This document shows, in pieces, positions 1 through 6,638 of a DNA stretch of 8,282 bases. The notes under the pieces were generated by a model that searched no databases, was not told the DNA's origin, and saw only the letters and a list, made by a program, of their open reading frames with translations. Source of the DNA: Chloroflexota bacterium (GTDB lineage: Bacteria > Chloroflexota > Anaerolineae > CG2-30-64-16); NCBI GenBank assembly GCA_029555885.1, contig JAKPQT010000740.1, positions 1 to 8,282 on the forward strand, read 5' to 3'. Numbering within the stretch: the stretch's first letter is position 1; each line of letters starts with the position of its first letter. The position numbers and the translations under genes are program-made.

Positions 1-85
1 CAGGCTCAGTGCGTGAATGGGCCCAGCGCTTCACTGTCTCGGCTTCATCGTCGGTCAATTCTCGAACTCGAATCGGCGTTCGCAT
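1..85 (-). CDS. IS630-family transposase, N-terminal fragment (runs off window)
   Basis: The first 28 codons of a leftward gene are visible, starting at an ATG (83-85) and leaving the window at base 1. The peptide begins MRTPIRVRELTDDEAET and continues KRWAHSRTEP. This is the usual opening of IS630-type transposases, just before their helix-turn-helix region. These enzymes carry a DDE catalytic domain and move by cut-and-paste into TA dinucleotides; neither the catalytic core nor the far end of the element is visible. A GAGGGTG stretch about 8 nt upstream can act as ribosome binding site. The gene points away from the GH57 gene, so the element's end should lie somewhere in 86-242. Family assignment rests on the N-terminal motif only. 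Whether the gene is intact cannot be told. Confidence 0.72.
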   Translation of the reverse strand, partial: MRTPIRVRELTDDEAETVKRWAHSRTEP

Positions 86-98
86 GGGGCACCCTCAT

Positions 99-120
99 GT
101 TAGGATGCCCATATTCTAAC
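99..120. repeat. imperfect 22-bp palindrome upstream of the transposase start
   Basis: Positions 99-120 read gttaggat-gcccat-attctaac, with arms matching at 7 of 8 positions. It lies 14 bp upstream of the transposase ATG. It could be part of the transposon's terminal inverted repeat or a binding site for the transposase or a repressor. The other end of the element is outside the window, so this cannot be decided. Confidence 0.4.
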
Positions 121-141
121 CTATACTTGCCGGATGAACCA

Positions 142-190
142 TTTAGCCGGTCAGGCTGCCTGTATAAGTTCACCCCCCAAACCGGCTAAA
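142..190. repeat. 10-bp perfect inverted repeat between the IS and the GH57 3' end
   Basis: TTTAGCCGGT (142-151) and ACCGGCTAAA (181-190) are perfect reverse complements separated by 29 bp. The region 86-242 has no convincing gene, and this is its main structure. It sits 53 bp beyond the GH57 stop codon. On the minus strand no T-run follows the stem, so it is not a standard intrinsic terminator. It may be a dispersed intergenic repeat or a transposon end. Confidence 0.45.
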
Positions 191-242
191 GCCTCGATTC
201 CATTTACGCCTGGAAGCCATGAATGCGTATTCCGCGGTTGAG

Positions 243-2495
243 CTAGAACTTCGCGAGCGGGATCGTTGCCATTGCGGTCTCGGGCAGTTGCGCGACCACA
301 TCGCCATCTTGCGCAAGGACCACTAGCACGCGCAGTTGTGGCTCTGTCTCCTCTGCCTGTGCCAGGCCCAATGTTGCCAGGGGCACGCTCACTTCGAGGG
401 CTTTCTCGCCCACACCGGCAGCTACCGGCCCCAGCGCGCTCCAGCCGCCGCGGCCGTCTGCCTGATAGAGAAACGGCGCGGCCTGTCCCGGCTCGCGGCG
501 CACCTCCCACTGCACGGCCAACTGCGCAGGCGGCTCCGCGGGATAGCGGTAGTGGCCGCGAATCTGCTGCCCGGCTGGACCGTCCGCGCTGCCGGACAGG
601 TAGATCGCCAGGTCATACGCGTCGAGCGCCGCGCGCAGGTCCAACCGCAGGTAGAGGTTGCGCGGGTCATGGCCGACGAACAGCCGGTCGATGGGACCGC
701 CATCCCCGCGCTGCATCGTGCCGCTGGAAACGGACGCCGGGCGGAACTGCGCCGCGTTGGCCCAGGCTTCGCTCGGATAAGCTGCCGCCGTCAGTATGGG
801 ACTGACGTAGCCCTGTGCGGGCCGGTGGTCGGCGGCTGCAGGCGCCTGCTGGATCGATTGCGCCAGCCACTCCGGCACAGGGTCGCCCAGCGCCTCGAAG
901 ACCGCAGCCAGGTCGTCCCGGTACAGCCGGTCGAACAGCGCGTCCTGCTGCGAGGAATTGCGGTGCGAATACCACCAGAACCAATCGCTGCCCTCGGCCG
1001 CATACAGCGCACCCCAGGCCCGCTGCAGGCCAGCCGCGGCGCACACATCTCCGGACACATGGGCAAGGTCTGCCGTCCGCGCAACGAGATGCTCGCGCGT
1101 CTGCCGCAGGACAGCCCACGCCCGGATGTGCTCCGGGTCGCCGATCCACGTCGTCAGGTCGCCGCCGATCCACGAGCCGGTTGCCAGCCGCGCGAGCGTG
1201 GCCGCGGGCTGGCGGCGCAGGGCCAGGTACTCGCTGACCGTGACCGCGCGCAGCTCCGGCCGGCGGCTCAACTCACGGTAGAGTGCATTGAGAAAGACAT
1301 CGCCGTTCTGCTCGTAGTGCTCCCAGCAGTTCTCGCCGTCAAGGATGATGCTGACGAGATAGGGTGTCTCTGCGTCGTTCAGCCGGCGGCGAATCTCCAG
1401 CAGGCGGTAGATGAGATCTTCCGCGGCCTGCTGGCCGGGGAGGTGCTGATAGAGGAAGCCGATGCGGTCGGCGAGCTCCTGGTCGCGGAAGACCATGTAC
1501 GGGCCAAGCTCGGTGCCGGCCAGCACGCGATACGGTTGGTAGAGCGTGCGCGGATCGGTCAGCAGGCTGCTGCCGTCGCGGTCGAGCGGGCGGCCCAGGC
1601 TGCGACTGAGGATGGTCTCACCGGAAGCGAGCCAGTTGAACCCGGCCAGCCGCACCAGCAGCAGGATTTCCGGCGACACGGCCCCTTCGGACGGCCACAG
1701 GCCCGCGGGCGGCGCGCCGTAATGGGCAGTGTGCGACTCGACGGCCATCTGCAACTGCGCAGCCACATCTTCCGGCGCGCAGAACGGCGGCTCAGGCACC
1801 GGCAGGTCGGGCGTCGCGCGGCGCGCGGCGCCGGTATCGGCCAGCAGGGGCAGGATGGGATGGAAATAGGGTGACGTGATAAGTTCGAGCTGACCCGCGG
1901 CGGCCAGGCGGCGATAAAGCGGCACCACGCCCGCGCCGATGCGCCGCTGGGCCGCGTGGATCGTCCGCACATCGGCCAGTGTGAAGCCGCGGCCCTGGTT
2001 GACCAGGCGCTCCAACTCGGGGTCGCGGCTGCGCCAGCCTGGGTCGATCCACACGAGATTGAACCAGGCGACGAGATCGCGAATATCCTGATCGGTGAAC
2101 GTCTCAGGATCGGCGAGGGCCTGGGGTCGGCGGTCCAGTAGTTGGGCGTAGCGCGGATAGCTGCGGATGACCCGATCCCAGCTAATGCTGAAGCACAGGT
2201 TGATGATGCGGCGCTTGTCCGCGGTGCTCCACGTCTCCTGTTCGGCCAGCCGCCACAGGTCATCCACCTGAGTATCGCCGGTGTCCTCCACCCAGGCGAG
2301 CATCTGCTCGGTCAGCGAGGGCACCATGTTGATGGTGAGATGGACCGCGGGATATCGGGCCAGCACCTCGGCCATGTGCAGGTAGTCCTTCGCGGCATGC
2401 AGCCGGACCCAGGGCATGGGAATCTCGCCCGTCCGCAGGTCGCGGTAATAGGGTTGGTGCATGTGCCAGACGAAGGCGACGTAGAGAGGATGCAT
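243..2495 (-). CDS. Glycoside hydrolase family 57 protein (amylopullulanase-like) with C-terminal beta domain
   Basis: This 750-residue protein should hydrolyse or rearrange alpha-glucans such as glycogen or starch-like polymers. The GH57 conserved regions appear in order: WHMHQP at residues 10-15, ELITSPYFHPILP near 204-216, GLWPSEG at 265-271 (E270, expected nucleophile), ILDGENCWE at 384-392 (D386, expected acid/base) and SDWFWWYS at 503-510. Residues from about 562 to 750 form a separate beta-rich domain (VGHDPRNLYLRLDLR) resembling the glucodextranase-C/DOMON-like domains often attached to GH57 enzymes. No signal peptide is seen, so a cytoplasmic role is likely. I chose the ATG at 2495 because MHPLYVAFVWHMHQP is the family's normal N-terminus; the frame stays open upstream to 2579 but only through repeat sequence. 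No good Shine-Dalgarno precedes it. The gene is third after greA and lysS, separated from lysS by 73 nt. Exact substrate is not determinable. Confidence 0.9.
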   Translation of the reverse strand: MHPLYVAFVWHMHQPYYRDLRTGEIPMPWVRLHAAKDYLHMAEVLARYPAVHLTINMVPSLTEQMLAWVEDTGDTQVDDLWRLAEQETWSTADKRRIINLCFSISWDRVIRSYPRYAQLLDRRPQALADPETFTDQDIRDLVAWFNLVWIDPGWRSRDPELERLVNQGRGFTLADVRTIHAAQRRIGAGVVPLYRRLAAAGQLELITSPYFHPILPLLADTGAARRATPDLPVPEPPFCAPEDVAAQLQMAVESHTAHYGAPPAGLWPSEGAVSPEILLLVRLAGFNWLASGETILSRSLGRPLDRDGSSLLTDPRTLYQPYRVLAGTELGPYMVFRDQELADRIGFLYQHLPGQQAAEDLIYRLLEIRRRLNDAETPYLVSIILDGENCWEHYEQNGDVFLNALYRELSRRPELRAVTVSEYLALRRQPAATLARLATGSWIGGDLTTWIGDPEHIRAWAVLRQTREHLVARTADLAHVSGDVCAAAGLQRAWGALYAAEGSDWFWWYSHRNSSQQDALFDRLYRDDLAAVFEALGDPVPEWLAQSIQQAPAAADHRPAQGYVSPILTAAAYPSEAWANAAQFRPASVSSGTMQRGDGGPIDRLFVGHDPRNLYLRLDLRAALDAYDLAIYLSGSADGPAGQQIRGHYRYPAEPPAQLAVQWEVRREPGQAAPFLYQADGRGGWSALGPVAAGVGEKALEVSVPLATLGLAQAEETEPQLRVLVVLAQDGDVVAQLPETAMATIPLAKF

Positions 2496-2516
2496 GGACT
2501 GGTTACAGGTCTGAAT

Positions 2517-2560
2517 GTTGAAGGTTGAAGGTTGACCAGCTAACCTGCAACCTTCAACCT
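2517..2560. repeat. GTTGAAG-type heptamer repeat with 13-bp perfect inverted repeat
   Basis: AGGTTGAAGGTTG (2522-2534) and CAACCTTCAACCT (2548-2560) are exact reverse complements with a 13-nt loop. The left side contains GTTGAAG twice in tandem (2517-2530), and the right side continues as degenerate CAAYYTT units to about 2580, running into the last codons of lysS. It fills most of the lysS-GH57 gap. No T-run follows on the minus strand, so it is not an obvious intrinsic terminator. As RNA it would form a stable hairpin about 27 nt before the GH57 start codon. Confidence 0.7.
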
Positions 2561-2568
2561 GGCAACTT

Positions 2569-4065
2569 TCAATCTTCAATCGAACGTAGGTGCGGGAACA
2601 AGATGACTTCCCGGATGCTCGCCTGGTCGGTGAAGAGCATGGTCAGGCGGTCGATGCCCGTGCCGAAGCCCCCCGTCGGCGGCAGGCCATAGTTGAGCGC
2701 ATTGAGGAAATCCTCGTCCAGCGGATGCACGTTCTCATCCTGGTTGGCCATCGCCGCGCGCAGCTCGACGAACCGGGCGCGCTGATCGATCGGGTCGTTC
2801 AGTTCGGTGAACGCGTTGCCCAGCTCCATGCCCGCGATGAAATACTCGAACCGTTCGACGGTGGTCGGGTCATCGACCTTCTTCTTTGCCAGCGGGCTGA
2901 TGTCCAGCGGGTAGTCGATGATGAAGGTCGGCTGGATGAGGGTTGCCTCGACGTAGTCGCCGAACAGGCCGTCGATCAGCTTGCCCCGGCTGGCCTCCGT
3001 CTCGCAGCGCAGGCCGCGCGCGTGGATGGCCGCGGCCAGGGAGGGCGCGTCCTCGTACAGCGCATAGTCCACGCCCGTGGCCTCTAGGATCGCATCGCGC
3101 ATGGTGATGCGCCGCCAGGGCGGCGTCAGGTCAATCTCGTGCCCCTGGTACGTGAAACCCAACCCGCCCTTGACGGCCCGGCTGACGGCCGCGACCATCT
3201 CCTCGACCCGGCGCATCATCCCGTTGTAATCGGTGTACGCCTCGTAGAACTCGAGCTGGGTGAACTCCGGGTTGTGCTTGAAGCTGATGCCCTCGTTGCG
3301 GAAGTCGCGGCCAATCTCGTAGACGCGCTCATAGCCGCCCACCAGCAGCCGCTTGAGATAAAGCTCGAAGCTGATGCGCAGGAACAACTCCTGGTCGAGC
3401 TGGTTATGGTGAGTAGTGAAGGGCCGCGCGGCCGCGCCGCCGTAGATAGGCTGGAGCACCGGCGTCTCGACCTCGAGGAAGCCGTTCTCGTCCAGGTAAC
3501 AGCGGATGGCGCGGATGATGGCCGCGCGCGTGCGGAACACATCGCGCACTTCGGGATTCGCCAGCAGGTCTACATACCGCTGGCGCAGCCGCGTCTCCAC
3601 ATCGCGGACGCCGTGCCACTTGTCGGGCATCGGGTTGAGCGTCTTGCTGAGCAGCCCCAACGCCTGCACCTCGCACGAAACCTCGCCCGTGCGCGTGGTG
3701 AACATCGTGCCCGTAACGGTGATGAAATCGCCCAGGTCGATGAGCCTCTTGAAGAGCTCGTCGTAGACCTCAGTGCCCAGCACGTCGCGCTTGAGGTAAA
3801 TCTGCACGCGGCCGCTGCCGTCCTCGATGTGCGCGAAGGTGGCCTTGCCCATCACCCGCACAGTCAGCAGACGGCCTACGAGCGTCACCAGTTCGCCCTC
3901 GGCCAGCCGGCCCTCAGTGTAGGCGCGGATGGCCTCCGCATTGGTGTGCGTGCGCGCGCGCGGGAGCCGCGGCGGGTAGGGGTCCACGCCCAGGCCGCGC
4001 AGCTCGGGCAGCTTGCCGCGGCGGGCGAGCTGCTGTTCGTTCAGGTTAAGTTCGGCGTCGTCCAC
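2569..4065 (-). CDS. lysS: Lysyl-tRNA synthetase, class II
   Basis: This 498-residue enzyme charges tRNA-Lys with lysine using ATP in the cytoplasm. An N-terminal OB-fold anticodon-binding domain covers about residues 60-145 ([21 protein letters not shown]). The class II catalytic core follows: the motif 1 region [16 protein letters not shown] near 196-211, motif 2 [15 protein letters not shown] at 255-269, and motif 3 [12 protein letters not shown] at 466-477. The length is normal for bacterial LysRS. The start is a GTG at 4065, preceded by GGAAGGA (4075-4081 on the plus strand) at 9 nt spacing. An oddity is [11 protein letters not shown] near 230-240, where most LysRS read RIAPELYLKRL. The C-terminus ends [10 protein letters not shown], with the last codons inside the intergenic heptamer repeat. 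It is 20 nt downstream of greA and probably co-transcribed with it. Confidence 0.97.
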   Translation of the reverse strand: MDDAELNLNEQQLARRGKLPELRGLGVDPYPPRLPRARTHTNAEAIRAYTEGRLAEGELVTLVGRLLTVRVMGKATFAHIEDGSGRVQIYLKRDVLGTEVYDELFKRLIDLGDFITVTGTMFTTRTGEVSCEVQALGLLSKTLNPMPDKWHGVRDVETRLRQRYVDLLANPEVRDVFRTRAAIIRAIRCYLDENGFLEVETPVLQPIYGGAAARPFTTHHNQLDQELFLRISFELYLKRLLVGGYERVYEIGRDFRNEGISFKHNPEFTQLEFYEAYTDYNGMMRRVEEMVAAVSRAVKGGLGFTYQGHEIDLTPPWRRITMRDAILEATGVDYALYEDAPSLAAAIHARGLRCETEASRGKLIDGLFGDYVEATLIQPTFIIDYPLDISPLAKKKVDDPTTVERFEYFIAGMELGNAFTELNDPIDQRARFVELRAAMANQDENVHPLDEDFLNALNYGLPPTGGFGTGIDRLTMLFTDQASIREVILFPHLRSIED

Positions 4066-4085
4066 GAAGTTTCGTCCTTCCTGGC

Positions 4086-4559
4086 TCAGGCGATTTTTAC
4101 AACCTCGAACTCGACGCTGCCGGCCGGGGCCTCAACAGCGACCGTGTCGCCGATGCGGTGGCCCATCAACGCGTGGCCGATGGGCGATTTGTAGGAGATG
4201 CGGCCGTTGCCGGGATCCACCTCGGTGGACCCCACAATGGTGTACGTTTCCTCATCGCCATACTCGACATCCCGAATCGTGACTTTGCAGCCGATGTCGA
4301 CGACCTCTTTGGGGCCGTTGTGGTTAATCACCTTGGCGCTGGTAAGGATGTTCTTGAGGGTCAGGATCCGGCCTTCGACAAAGGCCTGTGTATTCTTGGC
4401 CTCGTCGTAACCGGCGTTCTCTGAAACGTCGCCATCGGCCTTGGCCTCGGCGATCTGGCGGGCGACCTCGGGGCGGCGAACATTGATCAGGTAATCCAGC
4501 TCTTCTTGCAGCTTCTGGATCCCCTCAGCGGTCAGGTAATTGCTGTTCGGTTCATCCAT
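4086..4559 (-). CDS. greA: Transcription elongation factor GreA
   Basis: GreA enters the secondary channel of RNA polymerase and stimulates cleavage of backtracked RNA, rescuing stalled complexes. The protein has 157 residues, the family's standard size. Residues 1-75 form the antiparallel coiled coil. Its tip GDVSENAGYDEAKN (43-56) retains the acidic pair D44 and E47 that position the catalytic metal. The C-terminal FKBP-like domain ends in the typical ISYKSPIGHALMGHRIGD (121-138). The start is an ATG with an AGAGG element (4571-4575) 11 nt upstream, a rather long spacing. It is first in a leftward unit with lysS. The roughly 200-nt leader contains a terminator-like structure and suggests regulation by premature termination. 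Confidence 0.97.
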   Translation of the reverse strand: MDEPNSNYLTAEGIQKLQEELDYLINVRRPEVARQIAEAKADGDVSENAGYDEAKNTQAFVEGRILTLKNILTSAKVINHNGPKEVVDIGCKVTIRDVEYGDEETYTIVGSTEVDPGNGRISYKSPIGHALMGHRIGDTVAVEAPAGSVEFEVVKIA

Positions 4560-4595
4560 GACTTGTCTTGCCTCTGAAGTTCAGCGTGCATGTTT

Positions 4596-4624
4596 GTCAT
4601 GGGCATGGCGCGCATCCCCATGAC
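4596..4624 (-). promoter_or_regulatory. 8-bp hairpin in the greA 5' leader
   Basis: GTCATGGG (4596-4603) and CCCATGAC (4617-4624) are perfect reverse complements around a 13-nt loop. In the greA mRNA this hairpin lies between the T7 tract and the Shine-Dalgarno, ending about 36 nt before the start codon. It is not followed by a T-run, so it is not a terminator. It may insulate the ribosome binding site or be an alternative pairing partner. Confidence 0.5.
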
Positions 4625-4629
4625 GGGCT

Positions 4630-4703
4630 AAAAAAAGCGCCGCCGACAGATCCCCGCAGTCGTGCGGGTCAGTGCCGTGGCGTCTCGGGCCTGGGGCCGG
4701 CGC
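4630..4703 (-). terminator. Candidate attenuator/terminator in the greA leader
   Basis: Read on the minus strand, the segment starts with GCGCCG (plus 4698-4703) and ends with CGGCGC (plus 4637-4642) directly followed by seven T residues (plus 4630-4636). The 6-bp outer stem encloses about 55 nt, including a perfect 6-bp hairpin with a tetraloop (CCCGCA 4653-4658, TGCGGG 4663-4668). A GC-rich structure plus a T7 tract in the leader, 70 nt before greA, is what a premature terminator needs. The outer stem is short and the enclosed loop large, so efficiency is uncertain. Confidence 0.5.
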
Positions 4704-4764
4704 AACCTGGGCGGCCCACTAGAATAGAGACAGCCGTCGTGGCTCGACGGCTCCAATGGTGGGG

Positions 4765-4793
4765 ATTATACGCCAGCCGCGCGGGAAATGCAA
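4765..4793 (-). promoter_or_regulatory. Sigma-70-type promoter for greA-lysS
   Basis: On the minus strand TTGCAT (plus 4788-4793), a 17-bp spacer, and a perfect TATAAT (plus 4765-4770) are present. Transcription should start near 4758, giving a leader of about 200 nt. A 7-bp hairpin (4733-4739 with 4745-4751) would lie at the very 5' end of the RNA and may stabilise it. The promoter is divergent from that of the cysteine-rich gene, about 80 bp away. Confidence 0.65.
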
Positions 4794-4873
4794 ATCACGC
4801 ATCGCACATGCCAGCCGTGCCGAATGTCGCCATAGGCGGGGGCATTCTGATACAGCACAGCGCCAGAAATCCG

Positions 4874-4902
4874 TTGACAGCGGTTTTCAGCGGTGCTATA
4901 TT
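4874..4902 (+). promoter_or_regulatory. Strong sigma-70-type promoter of the cysteine-rich gene
   Basis: TTGACA (4874-4879), a 17-bp spacer and TATATT (4897-4902) are present, with TGC just before the -10 box (extended -10). This is the best consensus match of the window. The predicted start near 4909 gives a 45-nt leader ending in a strong AGGAGGT ribosome binding site (4941-4947). A 7-bp direct repeat CAGCGGT lies at 4878-4884 and 4888-4894, one helical turn apart, between the boxes, and could be an operator. Confidence 0.8.
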
Positions 4903-4953
4903 GTGCATGCGTTCACTTCGTGCCTCTTCCGCCCCACCTCAGGAGGTGCTGCC

Positions 4954-5583
4954 ATGAAGTCCAGGTTGCCCATCCGGTTAACCCTGTTATTCGTCCTTAT
5001 CGTCGCCGCCGCGCCTACTCTAGCGCATGCCGATTGCCCCGCTGGCTCCTGCACCTTGTCTGATGGCGCATGTGGCATGGAGGTTGGCGGTCACTGCCTG
5101 ACCTGTTCGGAAGCCACCGGTGGCGTATTCTGCGCACGGCCCAACAACTCTTGCGGTTTTGATTGTGATGTCGTGCAGTGCGGCAGCTACTTCAACCAGT
5201 GCGTCGACCCATCATGGGGGCGCTGCATCCAAGATGCAGGCTGCATCCGCAGCAATAATACCTGTGGCTACTACTGTGAAGAGGGGTCGGTATGCGAGGA
5301 GCGGGCCGGTCAGTGTATTGACGCCAACGAAGCTGAATGCCTGATGATCCCCTGCGAGTGGATTGACGGCCAGTGCAACTGCAAAAAGACCTGCCTGGAA
5401 GCCGGTTGCGATTGGGTTGACAACACGTGCGACTGCAAGACGCCGTGCCTGAGTAAGGGCTGCAAGTGGGATGACGAGGATGGCTGCGATTGCTCCCAGC
5501 AGTCGCCGGAGCCGACCACGATTGTGCTAATGGGGACCGGGCTGGCCGTGTTGGCACTGCGGAGAAAGCTACATCGCCGCTAG
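4954..5583 (+). CDS. Secreted cysteine-repeat protein with PEP-CTERM-like sorting signal
   Basis: The protein has 209 residues. Residues 1-26 are a signal peptide (basic MKSRLPIR, hydrophobic core, cleavage expected after AHA26). The mature region 27-184 holds 28 cysteines, an even number, with no other recognisable domain. Cysteine spacing is periodic. A module of about 37 residues starting NN[ST]CG[FY] (65-97) recurs at 102-134, and an 18-residue unit C-x-W-x4-C-x-C-x3-C-L-x2-G starts at C134, C152 and (last copy, slightly altered) C170. The tail S184-PEP is followed by a hydrophobic stretch (about 188-202) and a basic end RRKLHRR. This is the three-part layout of PEP-CTERM signals that exosortases process. 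The start at 4954 is fixed by AGGAGGT six nt upstream and by the signal peptide. I infer a disulfide-rich, envelope-attached or exported protein. Metal binding is an alternative. No family name is recognised. Confidence 0.85.
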   Translation: MKSRLPIRLTLLFVLIVAAAPTLAHADCPAGSCTLSDGACGMEVGGHCLTCSEATGGVFCARPNNSCGFDCDVVQCGSYFNQCVDPSWGRCIQDAGCIRSNNTCGYYCEEGSVCEERAGQCIDANEAECLMIPCEWIDGQCNCKKTCLEAGCDWVDNTCDCKTPCLSKGCKWDDEDGCDCSQQSPEPTTIVLMGTGLAVLALRRKLHRR

Positions 5584-5607
5584 ATCCTGTAACTTCTCTC
5601 TTCCCGT

Positions 5608-5636
5608 TTGGCGGGATTTGGCGCAAGTGCTATGAT
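5608..5636 (+). promoter_or_regulatory. Promoter of the SnoaL-like lipoprotein gene
   Basis: TTGGCG (5608-5613), a 17-bp spacer and TATGAT (5631-5636) with TGC directly before the -10 box. It lies 25 nt beyond the cysteine-rich gene's stop codon, so the lipoprotein probably has its own transcript in addition to possible read-through; no good terminator separates the two genes. Confidence 0.6.
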
Positions 5637-5667
5637 TTGCGCTAACCAGTCAACCGGGAGCCCGCCT

Positions 5668-6204
5668 ATGCCGCCGTCCATTCGCGTCATTTTATCATGC
5701 CTATTACTCGTCCTGGTCGCCCTCGGTGCGTGCAACGCGCAGCGGCCGGTCTCTTCTCTGGGCACGCGGCCCACGCAGGTCAGCTACACGCCCACGCCTC
5801 AGCCCGCCAACGCGGAAGAGGCCATCCGCCAGCTCGTCGTGCTGGAGGGGCGCAACCTGGTCAGCCAGGATATCGAAGGACTAATGGGCCTGTGGGCCGA
5901 GGACGCCACCGTGACCGACGCCAAGCACACGCCGGAGGATCCCGCGGATGACGCGCGGTGGGAAGGCCGGGACGCGATCCGCGAGCGCTATGTGGTGCTC
6001 GTCTTTCCAGGGAATCCGCAGAGTGCCGGGGACCCTAACATTGCGATCACCATCGAGGGCGAAGCCGAGGGCGCGACCGCCACGGCAGTCGGCACCAGCA
6101 CCATCGGCGCCGAGGTTTCTCCGGGCGGCGACCGCTGGACGTTTGTGAAGCGCGACGGCCGCTGGTGGATCAGCAGCCTGACCTACAACCTGGAAATCGA
6201 ATAG
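5668..6204 (+). CDS. Lipoprotein with SnoaL/NTF2-like domain
   Basis: This 178-residue protein begins with a lipoprotein signal: hydrophobic residues 5-21 and lipobox LGAC with the lipidated cysteine at C22. A Thr/Pro-rich linker (about 28-46) follows. From residue 48 on the sequence reads as an NTF2/SnoaL-like fold: an N-terminal helix (EEAIRQLVVLEGRNLVSQDIEGL), the short strand motif LWAEDATVTD (75-84), a GRDAIRERY helix (100-108), and a C-terminal sheet with WTFVKRDGRWWISSL (157-171). Such domains serve as small enzymes or ligand-binding modules, and no catalytic set can be assigned here. GGGAG (5656-5660) lies 7 nt before the chosen ATG; the frame is open upstream but that would destroy the signal sequence. 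The gene ends at a strong terminator. Confidence 0.82.
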   Translation: MPPSIRVILSCLLLVLVALGACNAQRPVSSLGTRPTQVSYTPTPQPANAEEAIRQLVVLEGRNLVSQDIEGLMGLWAEDATVTDAKHTPEDPADDARWEGRDAIRERYVVLVFPGNPQSAGDPNIAITIEGEAEGATATAVGTSTIGAEVSPGGDRWTFVKRDGRWWISSLTYNLEIE

Positions 6205-6223
6205 CGTAAGCTCAGGGGATACT

Positions 6224-6260
6224 AAAAAGCCCGACCTCACTCTGTGAGGTCGGGCTTTTT
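6224..6260. terminator. Bidirectional intrinsic terminator
   Basis: A perfect 17-bp inverted repeat (6224-6240 with 6244-6260) around a TCT loop. The core GCCCGACCTCAC stem is flanked by A5 on the left and T5 on the right, so it terminates in both directions. It ends the rightward lipoprotein gene (stop 20 nt upstream) and the leftward glsB-type gene (stop 56 nt away). Confidence 0.95.
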
Positions 6261-6315
6261 GGGTACCGCTTCAAATTACCCGAGGATTGCTCCTACGGAC
6301 GATCCGGCCAGGCTC

Positions 6316-6588
6316 TTAGCGAACGGAGCCGCGGCGGACCAGGTTCACGATCGCCAGCAGAATGACGGCACCCAGAAGGGAAACCAACAGACCGCTGATG
6401 CTGAAGTCGCCCGAGTTGATGGTGCCGGTGCCGAACAGCGGGGCCAGCAGCCAACCACCCAGGAGCGCGCCCACGATACCGACGATGATGTTCAAGAGTG
6501 CACCCTGCTGAGCATCGGTGCGCATGATCATGCTGGCAATCCAGCCCAAGATACCGCCGACAACGATCCAAATGATGAAGTTAATCAT
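6316..6588 (-). CDS. GlsB/YeaQ/YmgE family stress-response membrane protein
   Basis: A 90-residue hydrophobic protein of the transglycosylase-associated (PF04226-type) family. Three membrane helices can be seen at about 3-21, 31-51 and 65-84. The glycine-rich family signatures are GGILGWIASMIM (11-22) and IVGIVGALLGGWLLAPLFG (35-53), and the C-terminus is basic (VRRGSVR). Members are commonly induced by acid, osmotic or general stress; their molecular function is not established. An AAGGAG element lies about 12 nt upstream of the ATG. The gene stands alone, convergent with the lipoprotein gene and sharing its terminator. A dyad upstream may be its operator. Confidence 0.92.
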   Translation of the reverse strand: MINFIIWIVVGGILGWIASMIMRTDAQQGALLNIIVGIVGALLGGWLLAPLFGTGTINSGDFSISGLLVSLLGAVILLAIVNLVRRGSVR

Positions 6589-6638
6589 AGTTCCGTTCCT
6601 CTCCTTATTCTGACTCGATACAATGTTGGTTTGCGTTC

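Noticed and set aside
336..1874. A 512-codon open frame on the plus strand
   Set aside because: It lies entirely antisense to the GH57 gene, whose catalytic motifs are clear. Its Arg/Ala/Gln-rich composition is typical of a GC-rich shadow frame.
2496..2579. An upstream TTG start extending the GH57 protein by 28 residues
   Set aside because: The added residues are translated heptamer repeat, overlap the lysS stop, and precede the family's normal N-terminus MHPLYVAFVWHMHQP.
3139..4194. A 351-codon open frame on the plus strand
   Set aside because: Antisense to lysS, with Leu/Val/Ala/Glu-rich shadow composition and no domain.
4756..4953. A 66-codon N-terminal extension of the cysteine-rich protein
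   Set aside because: It would bury the signal peptide and run through the promoter; AGGAGGT is placed for the ATG at 4954.
5583..5630. A possible terminator after the cysteine-rich gene (CCCG/CGGG)
   Set aside because: The stem has only 4 bp and no T-run follows.
5608..5667. A 20-codon upstream extension of the lipoprotein
   Set aside because: It overlaps the promoter and would hide the lipoprotein signal; GGGAG supports the ATG at 5668.
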